DNA of 64,000 nt from Hyphomicrobiales bacterium (GTDB lineage Bacteria; Pseudomonadota; Alphaproteobacteria; Rhizobiales; Devosiaceae): assembly GCA_026981645.1 (NCBI GenBank), contig JALSII010000006.1, positions 1-64,000 on the forward strand, in the 5' to 3' direction. The notes below the pieces were generated by a model. It did not search any database, had not been told where the DNA came from, and saw nothing but the letters and a program-made list of their open reading frames with translations. A program made the position numbers and the translations under genes. Positions 45,219 through 55,058 of the stretch are shown here, piece by piece; the first letter of the stretch is position 1; each line of letters opens with the position of its first letter.

Positions 45219-46244
45219 TCAGTCACCTGAATATTTCGCCACCAGCGCCCCGGCTGCCTCATAGAGCATCTGCCCGTCCGGAACTTCGGCAATCCAGTTG
45301 TCGATGGTGGGCTGGGCCGCCTGTTTCCAGCGTTCGGTTTCCGCTTCGTCCAACGTGATTATCTGGTTGCCCCGGTCCTGGGCCACCTTGAGGCCGACAA
45401 GGTCCCCAGCATCCATGGCAGCGCCAAACTGCGCTGCAAGGTCGGCCCCTGAATTGGCATCAATGATGGTGCGCAGGTCTTCGGGCAGATTATTGTAGGA
45501 GGCTTCGTTCATCACCAGTGCAAAGGTCTGGGTGTAAAGCCCGTTGGTGCCACTAAAGCCGGTATGGGTGCCCACCAGTTCGCTGATACGAAAGGCAGTT
45601 GTGACCTCCCAGGGTATGGTGGTGCCCGAAATTACGCCCGTGGTCAGGGCTTCGGGCACGGAAGGCAGCGGCATGCCGATGGGTTCAGCCCCCAGATTGG
45701 CCAGCATCTGGTTGATGATACGCGAGCCGCCGCGCACCTTGGTTCCGGCAAGGTCCTCCAGCGCAGTCAGAGCCTCCTTCATATGAAAAAGGCCGGGTCC
45801 GTGGGTATGGGCGGCGATGAGTTTAACGCCCTCAAACTCGTCCATGGCGTAGGTCTGGACATATTCGTGAAAAGCGCGGGAAGTATCCTCGCCATTGGTG
45901 ACCATGAAGGGGGTCTCGAACACCTCGGATTTGGGGAAGCGGCCCGGGGTATAACCAAGCACCGTCCAGATGATATCAACGACGCCATCTTTGGCCTGGT
46001 CGAAGAGTTGGGGGGGCGCGCCTCCCAGTTGCATGGAAGGGTAAAGTTCAATTTTAATGCGACCTTTAGAAGCGTCCTCAATGCGCTTGGCCCACGGGGC
46101 CAACCCCTCAGCGGGGATGGTCGAAGTGGCAGGCAGAAAGTGGTGCAGGCGCAGGGTATATTCCTGGGCAAGGGCTGCGCCGGCGATACCAAAAAAGGCA
46201 AAAGCGGCGCAAACAATCGTGGAGAGGCGGTTCATGTCAGTCAC
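45219..46244 (-). CDS. dctP: TRAP transporter substrate-binding protein (second TRAP system)
   Basis: A 341-residue periplasmic solute receptor with a signal peptide (to about 27, ending AALAQEY). The fold is recognisable from LRLHHFLPATSTIPAEGLAPWAKRIE, QLGGAPPQLFDQAKDGVVDIIW, the substrate-gripping arginine in LAGTKVRGGSRIINQMLANLGA near 155-175 and PLPSVPEALTTGVISGTTIPWE. Substrate unknown. Unusually it is downstream of dctQ and dctM rather than upstream, separated from dctM by 103 bases. The TSUP permease gene begins at its stop codon. Confidence 0.92.
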   Translation of the reverse strand: MTDMNRLSTIVCAAFAFFGIAGAALAQEYTLRLHHFLPATSTIPAEGLAPWAKRIEDASKGRIKIELYPSMQLGGAPPQLFDQAKDGVVDIIWTVLGYTPGRFPKSEVFETPFMVTNGEDTSRAFHEYVQTYAMDEFEGVKLIAAHTHGPGLFHMKEALTALEDLAGTKVRGGSRIINQMLANLGAEPIGMPLPSVPEALTTGVISGTTIPWEVTTAFRISELVGTHTGFSGTNGLYTQTFALVMNEASYNNLPEDLRTIIDANSGADLAAQFGAAMDAGDLVGLKVAQDRGNQIITLDEAETERWKQAAQPTIDNWIAEVPDGQMLYEAAGALVAKYSGD

Positions 46245-46347
46245 TCCTGAATGCTCTCTATTTCTGGAAGTGCTCTAACTCATACACTGGCAGCAGACCA
46301 GCACAAAACATTCCCAACGCAGCCGAGTATGGAGTGATATTCGCCAG

Positions 46348-47670
46348 TCAACCCAAAGTCCGCACCAGAAACAGACTGATGGCGGGCACGGTAACCAGCA
46401 GTATCACGCGCAGAATATCGGAGGCTACGAAGGGGAGCACGCCTTTATAGGTTTCGCTCAGAGGGGTTTGGGGAGACATTTTGTTGATGATGAACAGGTT
46501 GAGCCCCACGGGCGGCGTTATCAGCCCCACTTCCACCACCACAAGAACAAGAATGCCGAACCACAGGCCGAACTCGGCCGGGGAAAGACCAAAGTCGAGT
46601 TGAATGACAATGGGATAAAAAATGGGAATGGTCAGCAAAATCATGGACAGGGAATCCATCAGCGTGCCAAGCACCAGATAGAGCAGCAAAATGGCGGTCA
46701 GTACCAGCCACGGGGAAAAGCCCTGCGTGGTAATGAACTCGGCGGCAAACTGGGGCACGCGGGCAAGGGCGAGGAAGTTGTTAAAGACCCCTGCCCCCAG
46801 AATGATGAAAAATATCATCGCCGTTGACGAGGCGGTGGCCAGAATTGCGGGCATGAAACTGTGCCGGGTGAGACCGCCATTGAACAGGGCAATCAGCCCG
46901 GTACCAACCGCGCCCACCGCTGCCCCTTCTGTGGGGGTGAACAGCCCGGCATAGATGCCACCGATGACAACAATGAATACCAGGAGAACCGGCCAGACCC
47001 CAATCAGAGCGCGCCAGCGCTCGGCATAGGGTGCGCGGGCGCGCAGACCAGCGCTCTCAGGCTTCAGGCGCACATAGATTGAGATGGCCAGCATGTAACC
47101 AAGAGCCGCCAGAACGCCCGGAATGATGGCGGAGATGAACAGTTTTGCGATATTCTGTTCGGTCAGAATGGCGTAGATAACAAGGATAACGGACGGCGGA
47201 ATGAGAATGCCAAGGGTGCCCCCGGCGGCAAGGGTGCCGGTGGCCAGTGCGCCGGAATAGCCGTGGCGTTTGAGTTCGGGTAGTGCCACCTGACCCATGG
47301 TTGCGGCTGTTGCCAGCGAAGAGCCGCAGATAGCTCCAAATCCGGCGCTGGCGCCGATGGCAGCCATGGCAACACCGCCGGGCCTGTGACCCAGCCAGGT
47401 TTGAGCCGCCCGGAACAGTGCAACGGACATGCCACCAAGGGTAGCAAGCTGCCCCATCAGCAAAAACAGGGGAATGATGGAGAGCGAATAGTTGGAGAAG
47501 GTGGACCAGGTGAGGTCTTTCATCTGGGCCAGCACCGGGGTGAAGGACCCGCGCACCAGATAGTTACCCACCAGGCCGATAATCAGCATGGCCAGACCTA
47601 TGGGGATGCGCAGGAAAATCAGCCCCATGAGCACCGGAAACGACCAGAAGCCGATTTCAAGGGCGCTCAT
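46348..47670 (-). CDS. dctM: TRAP transporter large membrane subunit (second TRAP system)
   Basis: A 440-residue membrane protein of about 12 helices starting MSALEIGFWSFPVLMGLIFLRIPIGLAML. DctM marks are GASAGFGAICGSSLATAATMG, ATGTLAAGGTLGILIPPSVILVIYA, GLFTPTEGAAVGAVGTG and LITPPVGLNLFIIN. The start overlaps the dctQ stop as ATGA; a longer upstream reading frame lies within dctQ and is rejected. Channel subunit for sodium-driven uptake. Confidence 0.93.
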   Translation of the reverse strand: MSALEIGFWSFPVLMGLIFLRIPIGLAMLIIGLVGNYLVRGSFTPVLAQMKDLTWSTFSNYSLSIIPLFLLMGQLATLGGMSVALFRAAQTWLGHRPGGVAMAAIGASAGFGAICGSSLATAATMGQVALPELKRHGYSGALATGTLAAGGTLGILIPPSVILVIYAILTEQNIAKLFISAIIPGVLAALGYMLAISIYVRLKPESAGLRARAPYAERWRALIGVWPVLLVFIVVIGGIYAGLFTPTEGAAVGAVGTGLIALFNGGLTRHSFMPAILATASSTAMIFFIILGAGVFNNFLALARVPQFAAEFITTQGFSPWLVLTAILLLYLVLGTLMDSLSMILLTIPIFYPIVIQLDFGLSPAEFGLWFGILVLVVVEVGLITPPVGLNLFIINKMSPQTPLSETYKGVLPFVASDILRVILLVTVPAISLFLVRTLG

Positions 47671-48221
47671 CTTGGCGTTCCAGTGAGTTTGACTGGTGGC
47701 GGGGTAACGAGGGCACGCAAGGAATCTGCGCTGGTCCAAAAGCCAACAACAATCCAGCTGACAAGCCCGACAAGGGCGGCGGCATAACCCCACCACAGGG
47801 GAAGGCCAAGCAGGAAAGTGGTTTCCCCATAGGAGATTTTATCCATCATCCCGGCGAGGTGACGCCAGGTAATTATCAGGGCTATAGCGAGCAGAAGTAC
47901 ATCGCCAATCAGATCGATGAAGGCATTGAAACGGGGGCCCAACCAGTCGGTAAATATGGCAACGCTGGCGTGGCCCCGGTTGAGGTGGCACCAGGGCAAA
48001 AACGCACAAACCACAAAAACCGTTCCCGCCTCGACCAGTTCGAACTGCCCACGCAGGGGCTTAAAGCCGAAGGGCAACAATGTGCGCCCGGTGATGCTGA
48101 CAACAGTCAGAACCGCGATGAGCACCAGAACAAGACCGCCGAGCAAGGCGACAAGCCGGGCTATTTTTTGAATCCACAGACCGCTGGCTGCCAGCATGGG
48201 GGCAAAACCTATTTCAGCCAC
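47667..48221 (-). CDS. dctQ: TRAP transporter small membrane subunit (second TRAP system)
   Basis: A 184-residue protein with four predicted helices, including ARLVALLGGLVLVLIAVLTVV, VVCAFLPWCHLNRGHASVAIF (the conserved loop with the G-H of DctQ) and LGLPLWWGYAAALVGLVSWIVV. It overlaps the upstream isomerase-like gene by 13 bases and dctM by 4, so isomerase, dctQ and dctM are translationally coupled. Confidence 0.88.
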   Translation of the reverse strand: MAEIGFAPMLAASGLWIQKIARLVALLGGLVLVLIAVLTVVSITGRTLLPFGFKPLRGQFELVEAGTVFVVCAFLPWCHLNRGHASVAIFTDWLGPRFNAFIDLIGDVLLLAIALIITWRHLAGMMDKISYGETTFLLGLPLWWGYAAALVGLVSWIVVGFWTSADSLRALVTPPPVKLTGTPR

Positions 48222-48913
48222 TTGTCATAGTCGGAAACCAGCAGGTGCAGGGGTTCCTCGTCTTCTTCTATGCCGGAAAAACGCGCAATGGCGGGGTCTT
48301 CGTAAACGTTATCGGTATTGTCGTCATTGACGGTTGAGACCTCTCCAATAAAAACGTCGCCCCCCTCACCCCAGAAAGCGTGCCAGTGCTCATTGGGCAT
48401 CAGGGTGACGCTCTCACCGGGCATAAGACGCAGTTTGTGGCCGGGCTCGAACTCATGGCGCACGCCATCGCAATAAACCACGGTACCCTTGGAGCGATCG
48501 CATTTGCCATCCGTATCGCCAAACAGCTCAATGACCAGTGTCGCCCCTCCCCGGTTGATAATGTCTTCGGCCTTGAGAAAATGGCGATGCATGGGGGAAT
48601 ACTGGTTTTCCTTGGAAATCATGGCCTTTTCCGCATAAAGCATGCCGGTGCCTTTTTTCAAATCGTTGGCGTTGCCATTGCGCACGGTGAACAGGAACAG
48701 GCCCTGCTCATCAAATTTTCCGAGGCCGAAATCGGTGATGTCCCAGCCCATGCTGGAATTGATGATGGCCTGGGCTTCGTCTTTTTTTGCCCTGAATTCT
48801 TCAGGCGACCAATAGGCAAACGGGGGCAGCACATAACCAAATGAGCGGATGAACTCGTCGCTCTGGCGCAATATTTCATTGATGCGCGACCGGGTGATGG
48901 AGGGTTTTGTCAT
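48209..48913 (-). CDS. D-lyxose isomerase family (DUF1498) cupin enzyme
   Basis: A 234-residue single-domain cupin. The metal-binding set known from D-lyxose isomerases (His-x-His-x4-Glu then a distant His) is present: H109, H111 and E116 in SPMHRHFLKAED, and H176 or H178 in MPNEHWHAFWGEGG. The family converts D-lyxose to D-xylulose and often D-mannose to D-fructose. Here it is the first gene of an operon with TRAP subunits, which normally carry carboxylates, so the true substrate may be an acid sugar or the import route may be atypical. Assignment to the family is firm, the substrate is not. Confidence 0.85.
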   Translation of the reverse strand: MTKPSITRSRINEILRQSDEFIRSFGYVLPPFAYWSPEEFRAKKDEAQAIINSSMGWDITDFGLGKFDEQGLFLFTVRNGNANDLKKGTGMLYAEKAMISKENQYSPMHRHFLKAEDIINRGGATLVIELFGDTDGKCDRSKGTVVYCDGVRHEFEPGHKLRLMPGESVTLMPNEHWHAFWGEGGDVFIGEVSTVNDDNTDNVYEDPAIARFSGIEEDEEPLHLLVSDYDKWLK

Positions 48914-48986
48914 GGCATTGTTCCGTCAACAATTGGTTCCCCTCCTATCTTTCACGCAAATCCCGGTCGTGCAATGGCTACGCTTT

Positions 48987-50885
48987 TCAAACCACCCGCT
49001 TTTCCTCTCCTCCAATATCCAGAAAACCACCAGACTGGCGCGCCCAAAGACTTGCATAGGTGCCCCCCGCCGCGACCAGTTCGTCATGGGTGCCCTGCTC
49101 AACGATTTTACCCTCGTCCAGAACAATCAGCCGGTCCATGGCGGCAATGGTAGAGAGCCGATGGGCAATGGCGATGACGGTCTTGTTTTGCATCAACAGT
49201 TCAAACTGGTCCTGAATTGCCGCTTCAACCTCGCTATCGAGGGCCGAGGTCGCCTCATCAAGCACCAGAATGGGCCCATTCTTGAGCAATACCCGGGCGA
49301 TGGCTACGCGCTGGCGCTGCCCACCGGAGAGTTTGACCCCTCGCTCGCCCACATGGGCGTCATAACCCCGGTTGCCCTTGGCATCCTCCAGACCGAGAAT
49401 GAAATCATGGGCTTCGGCCAGTTTTGCCGCTGCAATCATTTCTTCATCGGAAGCATCGGGGCGACCATATTTTATGTTCTCGCGTACCGAGCGATGCAGA
49501 AGTGAGGTATCTTGGGAAACCACACCAATGGCGCCGCGCAGGGATTCCTGAGTCACGGTTGAAATATCGGTGTCATCAATGGTGATGCGCCCATCAGCCA
49601 GGTCGTAAAACCGCAAAATCAGGCTGACAAGGGTGGACTTGCCCGCACCGGAGCGGCCGACAAGGCCTATTTTCTCGCCCGGCTCGATGGCGAGACTAAA
49701 GCCGTCAATGACCGCGATATCACGTCCTGAAGAAGCATCAGGCAGAACTGTTTCATCGTTGGCACTGCCCCGATCATACTTGAACGTGATATTTTCAAAC
49801 CTGATTGCCCCCTCACCGACCTTGAGCTCCTTTGCGTCAGGTGCATCATGGACAAGGCGGGGCACCGAAATGGTGTTGATGCCATCGCGCACGGTGCCGA
49901 TATTTTCAAACAGGGCCGACATTTCCCACATGATCCAGTGGGACATGCCCTGAAGCCGGATGGCAATGGCAATGCCGATAGCAACAGCGCCCGGGCCAAT
50001 GATGGACTGCTGCCACAGAAAAAGGCCCACCCCGGCTATGGAAAATAAAAGCAGTGTGTTCAATATGTCGATGGAGGCTTCAAACCAGGTGCCCAGACGC
50101 ATCTGCTTGTGCACGGTGACCAGAAATTCATCCAGAGCATCGTGAGCGTAGGTTTCCTCGCGTGCAGAATGGGAAAACAGCTTGACCGTTGAAATGTTGG
50201 TATAGCTGTCAACAATCCGGCCCGTCATCATGGAGCGGGCATCGGCCTGCATCTGGGCAATTTTGCCAAGGCGGGGCACAAAGAAACGCAGCAGGCCGAG
50301 ATAGATTGCAAACCAGACGACCAGCGGGATAACCAGACGCCAGTCGCTGGAGGCAATCAGAACCAGCGCCCCGAGGAAATAAATCACCACATAGAGCAGT
50401 ATGTCGAGAAGTTTCATCACAACTTCGCGCACAGCCAGGGCGGTCTGCATCAGCTTGGTAGCTATTCTGCCCGCAAACTCATCCTGAAAGAAGGCCATGG
50501 ACTGGCGCAAAAGATAGCGGTGAACCATCCAGCGAATACGCTGGGGGAAATTTCCGGCCAGCGTCTGGTGAATAACAAGGGTATTCACAATGGCAAATAT
50601 GGGAAAAACAACGAGCACGACCAGACCCATCAGGACCAGTTTGCTGCCCTCATCCTGGAAAAAAGTCTCCTTATCAGCCCCAGACAGCCAGTCGATAATG
50701 GAACCCATGAAGGCAAAAAGTATTATCTCGATGACCCCGATAACCCCTGCGGTCAAGGCCATCAGTGCCAGCCAGCGCTTGCTGCCATCCATGTAGTGCA
50801 GACAGAATTTAACGAAACCGCGCGGGGGTGTTTGCGGAATTTCGGACGGGTAAGGGTCGAGGCGGGTTTCAAACCATCTCAGCAT
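48987..50885 (-). CDS. ABC exporter, half-transporter with fused membrane and ATPase domains
   Basis: A 632-residue inner-membrane exporter. Six helices occupy about 30-330, then the ATPase domain carries Walker A GLVGRSGAGKSTLVSL near 411, the signature LSGGQRQRVAIARVLL near 518, Walker B PILVLDEATSALDSE and the switch histidine in VIAIAHRLSTI. It works as a homodimer or with a partner encoded elsewhere. The N terminus (RGFVKFCLHYMDGSKRW) resembles alphaproteobacterial MsbA/multidrug-type exporters; substrate unknown. It is a single-gene unit; 73 bases separate it from the isomerase-like gene. Confidence 0.92.
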   Translation of the reverse strand: MLRWFETRLDPYPSEIPQTPPRGFVKFCLHYMDGSKRWLALMALTAGVIGVIEIILFAFMGSIIDWLSGADKETFFQDEGSKLVLMGLVVLVVFPIFAIVNTLVIHQTLAGNFPQRIRWMVHRYLLRQSMAFFQDEFAGRIATKLMQTALAVREVVMKLLDILLYVVIYFLGALVLIASSDWRLVIPLVVWFAIYLGLLRFFVPRLGKIAQMQADARSMMTGRIVDSYTNISTVKLFSHSAREETYAHDALDEFLVTVHKQMRLGTWFEASIDILNTLLLFSIAGVGLFLWQQSIIGPGAVAIGIAIAIRLQGMSHWIMWEMSALFENIGTVRDGINTISVPRLVHDAPDAKELKVGEGAIRFENITFKYDRGSANDETVLPDASSGRDIAVIDGFSLAIEPGEKIGLVGRSGAGKSTLVSLILRFYDLADGRITIDDTDISTVTQESLRGAIGVVSQDTSLLHRSVRENIKYGRPDASDEEMIAAAKLAEAHDFILGLEDAKGNRGYDAHVGERGVKLSGGQRQRVAIARVLLKNGPILVLDEATSALDSEVEAAIQDQFELLMQNKTVIAIAHRLSTIAAMDRLIVLDEGKIVEQGTHDELVAAGGTYASLWARQSGGFLDIGGEEKRVV

Positions 50886-51130
50886 AATGCACCTGATAAA
50901 ATCTGATGTGGCGCGCTCGATGCAACCGGCTTTTGTCAGGGGCCGGAATTTGGCTTCATGCCTCTTGCAGAGGAGCGGCGCGCCGGACCTTCCGTATTTC
51001 TATTTCGCAAAACCCGCCACATTGACGGGGGAATAGTAAAACGAGCGGTTGCCAGCCGCTCAGAATACACGAAAACTCAATTTAGGCTGTAACAAGAACA
51101 GCACACTTCAATATTATCGGTAAAGAGGCA

Positions 51131-53776
51131 ATGGTGGGCGAGAAAAGCAAACAAATCAAACATCTTAAGGATTACAAGCCCAGCGCATACCTTGTGCTCC
51201 ATGTGGATATGGATGTGGACTTTGCACCCGAGCGCATGATTATCACCTGCCGGTTGAGCATCGAACGGGCGCCGGAAACCGAACCGGGGGCAGTTCTAGA
51301 GCTTGATGGAGAGGAACTTGAGCTTGTTTCCCTCAAAATTGATGGACAAGAGCTGAAGGACAAGCAGTTTTCCTATGAGAACAACAGGCTAACGGTGCAC
51401 AACCCGCCCGTGCAGCGCTTTGTGCTGGAGAGCAGGGTTGCAGTCAAACCCGAAGAAAACTCTCAGTTGATGGGGTTATACCGCTCCAATGATATCTGGT
51501 GCACCCAGTGCGAGCCCGAAGGGTTCCGGCGCATCACCTTCATGGCTGACCGGCCTGACATTATGGCAACCTATCGGGTGCGTCTCATGGCAGACAAGAA
51601 ACTTGCCCCGGTGCTGCTGGCCAACGGCAATCTTGTGGAAGCAGGAGAGCTGGCGGCAGGGAAGCACTATGCGATCTGGGATGACCCGTACCCCAAACCC
51701 ACCTATCTGTTTGCAGTTGTTGGAGGAGACCTTGAGGCCCTGAACGACACATTCACTACCATGTCGGGCAAAGATGTCGCGCTGGCAATATATTGCGAGC
51801 CGGGCAAAGCGGCGCGTTGTACTTATGCGATGGAAGCGCTGAAACGCTCGATGCGTTGGGACGAAGAACGCTTCGGGCGCGAATATGATCTCAGTATTTT
51901 CAACATCGTTGCTGTAAGCGATTTCAATTTCGGGGCCATGGAAAACAAGGGACTGAACATATTCAACGACAAGTATATTCTGGCCGACCCTGACATTGCG
52001 ACCGACATGGATTATTACAATATCGAGCGCATCGTTGCTCACGAATATTTCCACAACTGGACCGGCAACCGGGTGACCTGCCGCGACTGGTTTCAGCTGT
52101 GCCTGAAAGAGGGGCTGACGGTCTATCGCGACCAGGAATTCACCTCGGACATGCGTTCGCGGGCGGTCAAACGCATCGGGGATGCACGGGATTTGCGGGC
52201 CCACCAATTCCCCGAGGACGCAGGGCCGCTGGCCCACCCGCCCCGGCCCGACCAGTATGCCGAAATCAACAATTTTTATACGAGCACGGTTTATAACAAG
52301 GGTGCCGAGGTGGTGCGTATGCTTGCGACCCTCCTGGGGGAAGACGAGTTCCGTAAAGGCTGTGACCTTTATTTTGAGCGCCATGATGGAGAAGCCACCA
52401 CCATCGAGAGCTGGCTCAAGGTGTTTGAGGACAGTTCGGGGCGCGACCTTGGCCAGTTTTCCAGATGGTACACGCAGGCGGGAACACCCGAAGTCACCGC
52501 CTTGGGCCAGTGGGACGCGGACAGCCAGACTTATCGCCTGCAACTGAGCCAGTCGACCAAAGCAACGCCGGGGCAGCAGGAAAAAAAACCTCAGGTCATT
52601 CCGCTCAAATTCGGGCTTGTGGGTCCCAATGGTCAGGATATGGACTGGAGCACCGTCAGCGGCAATGCGGTTGTTGGTGATATGATCGTGTTTGGCACGC
52701 CCCAGACTGAGCTGACCTTTGAGGGGGTCTCGGCCAAACCGGTTCTCTCGCTGTTGCGGGGATTTTCAGCGCCAGTGAACCTGAGCGGGGATCAGAGCAC
52801 AGAGGAGCAGTTTTTTCTGGCCCGACACGATGCTGACCCTTTCAATCGCTGGCAGGCGCTGCAAAGCGTTGGCCTTGATATGATGGTTGAGGCAGTGCGT
52901 AACGGGGGAGAATTTGATCCGACAAAGATTGCTCGCTTGGGCGAAGCGCTGAGCGACACGCTTGCAAGCGACGCTGTTGACAGTGCGTTCAAGGCGCTGG
53001 CGCTCAGTCTGCCGGGCGAAGGGTCAATTGCGATGGTGCTGGCCAACAATATCGACCCGGCAAAAATCCATCAGGTACGCCGGGATTTGCTCAAGCAAGT
53101 CAGTTCGGGAATGTCGGGACATCTGCTTGACGCCTACGAAAATCTCAAAAGCGAGGCACCCGCCTCTCAGGATATGCAACAGGTGCGGGCGCGCTCATTG
53201 CGCAACCAGTGTCTTGGCCTGCTTGTGGCTCAGGAAGAGGCGCAATTTGATGCACTGGCCCGCTCCCAATATGAGAGGGCTGACAATATGAGCGACCGCA
53301 TGGGGGCACTTGGGGCCATTACCATGCGCTGGGGAGATGATGCGCCCGACATTGTTGAAGACTTCGGGGCCCGGTTTGGCAAAGACGTACTGGTTTACGA
53401 CAAATGGCTGAGGCTGATGGCGCGCGCGCCGGATGAAGGCTGCCTTGAGAGGGTGAAGGCCATCTATGGTGCAAGTGGTTTCCCCAAAACCAATCCCAAC
53501 CGCCTCATGGCGCTGGTGGGCGCGTTTGCCATGGGCAATCCGGCCCAGTTCACCCGCTCTGACGGGGCCGGCTTTGAGTTTGTCGCTGAGGTTGCAAACG
53601 AGGTTGACAGCGCCAACCCGCAACTCTCCTCGGCACTTATGACCTCGTTTCGCAGCTGGCGAACATGGGAGGCGAATCGGCGCAACCTTGCTGGGAAAGT
53701 CTTAAAAAGAATGGAAAAACAAGAGGGGAAATCCCCGGACCTCAGTGATATTCTGACCCGGACACTGGCAGGTTAA
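51131..53776 (+). CDS. pepN: Aminopeptidase N (M1 family)
   Basis: Zinc aminopeptidase acting on cytoplasmic peptides. The 881-residue protein has the substrate-anchoring FGAMENKGLNIFN near 268 and the zinc site HEYFHNWTGNRVTC near 303 with the third ligand Glu in LKEGLTVYRDQEF, followed by the DUF3458 Ig-like and C-terminal helical domains (up to KRMEKQEGK). This matches the proteobacterial PepN length. AAAGAGGC lies before the ATG. It is alone, with a 245-base gap upstream that shows no features I can name. Confidence 0.96.
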   Translation: MVGEKSKQIKHLKDYKPSAYLVLHVDMDVDFAPERMIITCRLSIERAPETEPGAVLELDGEELELVSLKIDGQELKDKQFSYENNRLTVHNPPVQRFVLESRVAVKPEENSQLMGLYRSNDIWCTQCEPEGFRRITFMADRPDIMATYRVRLMADKKLAPVLLANGNLVEAGELAAGKHYAIWDDPYPKPTYLFAVVGGDLEALNDTFTTMSGKDVALAIYCEPGKAARCTYAMEALKRSMRWDEERFGREYDLSIFNIVAVSDFNFGAMENKGLNIFNDKYILADPDIATDMDYYNIERIVAHEYFHNWTGNRVTCRDWFQLCLKEGLTVYRDQEFTSDMRSRAVKRIGDARDLRAHQFPEDAGPLAHPPRPDQYAEINNFYTSTVYNKGAEVVRMLATLLGEDEFRKGCDLYFERHDGEATTIESWLKVFEDSSGRDLGQFSRWYTQAGTPEVTALGQWDADSQTYRLQLSQSTKATPGQQEKKPQVIPLKFGLVGPNGQDMDWSTVSGNAVVGDMIVFGTPQTELTFEGVSAKPVLSLLRGFSAPVNLSGDQSTEEQFFLARHDADPFNRWQALQSVGLDMMVEAVRNGGEFDPTKIARLGEALSDTLASDAVDSAFKALALSLPGEGSIAMVLANNIDPAKIHQVRRDLLKQVSSGMSGHLLDAYENLKSEAPASQDMQQVRARSLRNQCLGLLVAQEEAQFDALARSQYERADNMSDRMGALGAITMRWGDDAPDIVEDFGARFGKDVLVYDKWLRLMARAPDEGCLERVKAIYGASGFPKTNPNRLMALVGAFAMGNPAQFTRSDGAGFEFVAEVANEVDSANPQLSSALMTSFRSWRTWEANRRNLAGKVLKRMEKQEGKSPDLSDILTRTLAG

Positions 53777-53934
53777 TATTTATTTAACAAGCTAAGTGAT
53801 TCTTCTGACTCTGCTTTTTCCAACCCGACAGAATTGTGGCGTAAAACCCACTGGACAAGGCACAGATTGTTGATTCATTGTTGGCGGCAGGGGCACCATT
53901 TTTTGATTTGGTGCCGGGCGCGGCGGAGGAATTT

Positions 53935-55053
53935 ATGCAGTCGGACGGTTCACCCGACACAGGCTTGGGGCGATTGGGCAATTGGCATTTTGCCAGCCAT
54001 TTTGGTGCCGGCTCCCCGACAGGAATGCAGTTCTTTTTGGCTTTGGCATTCGTGGTTTTAATTGTTGCAGCGTTCAATCTTGCTCTGGTATTTGAAGTGC
54101 TCATTCTTGAACCCGTCGTTGCGGCCATGGTGATGGTTGTGCTCTGTCTCGCGTTGCTTACGGGGGGATATTTGTGGCTCAGGCGGGATGGAGCGCTGGT
54201 TGCAAACGCCAGTGCATTGGCCAGCAAAAAAGCCTTGCAGGAAAGAGCAGAGAAGGAACTGGCACGACTGCAGAACGAGCAACGCCAGCTTACTCGGCGC
54301 TATCGTGAAGAAAAACTGAAAGCTGAAGCGGCAAGCCGGGCAAAAACCGCGTTTCTGGCTCATCTCAGCCATGATGTGCGTACACCGCTCAACCACATAA
54401 TCGGCTTTGCCGACCTGCTCAAACATCAGACCTATGGCCCCATCGGGGACAAGCGCTATCTGGCCTATATAGAGGACATCAAACGTTCCGGTGAGCGGCT
54501 GCTTTTTTCGTTTGCAGAAATTCTTGAACTGGCCGAACTGGATGCAGGAAAACGGGTTCTGCAGGAAGAACACATAGATGTCGATGAATTGCTGATTGCC
54601 CTGCAGGACCAGTTTCAGTCCAGTGCGGCCCATTGCGGGGTCACTTTTGATATCAGCGGTGCCCGAGGCGTGGAACTGCGAGGCGACCGGGCCTGTTTCT
54701 TGCGTATGCTGGCCAATATCCTGGATAATTCCATGCGCTTCACGCCCAGCGGGGGCAAGGTCTCTCTCATGGTGTGGGAGGCCGAGGACGGCGTGGTTCT
54801 CAGCGTCACCGACACCGGTATTGGAATTCCACCTGAACGACTGAAGGCACTGTCTGCCCCGTTTGCACTGGAGGATGCACTGGTTGCGCGGGGTCGGGGC
54901 GGGATGGGGCTGGGGCTGGCGATTTCACGCACAATCGCTGAGCTTTCCGGGGGCGAGATGGCCATTGAAAGTACCCCGGCCATCGGAACCACGGTAGCAA
55001 TTTCCCTGCCAAGGGCAGCCATTAAGGACGATGCAGCGCGCCCGGCGGCATGA
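53935..55053 (+). CDS. Two-helix membrane histidine kinase
   Basis: A 372-residue kinase. The ATG at 53935 has GGAGG six bases upstream; an upstream TTG frame lacks such a site. Two hydrophobic helices (about 31-58 and 60-82) are followed by a coiled coil rich in Glu, Gln and Arg (about 95-135), the HisKA domain with H-box FLAHLSHDVRTPLNHIIGF (His about 147), and the HATPase domain with N box NILDNSMRFTP, TDTGIGIP and GMGLGLAISRTIAE. No receiver gene is adjacent. It converges on glnE with five bases between stops. Signal and partner unknown. Confidence 0.88.
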   Translation: MQSDGSPDTGLGRLGNWHFASHFGAGSPTGMQFFLALAFVVLIVAAFNLALVFEVLILEPVVAAMVMVVLCLALLTGGYLWLRRDGALVANASALASKKALQERAEKELARLQNEQRQLTRRYREEKLKAEAASRAKTAFLAHLSHDVRTPLNHIIGFADLLKHQTYGPIGDKRYLAYIEDIKRSGERLLFSFAEILELAELDAGKRVLQEEHIDVDELLIALQDQFQSSAAHCGVTFDISGARGVELRGDRACFLRMLANILDNSMRFTPSGGKVSLMVWEAEDGVVLSVTDTGIGIPPERLKALSAPFALEDALVARGRGGMGLGLAISRTIAELSGGEMAIESTPAIGTTVAISLPRAAIKDDAARPAA

Positions 55054-55058
55054 ATGGG

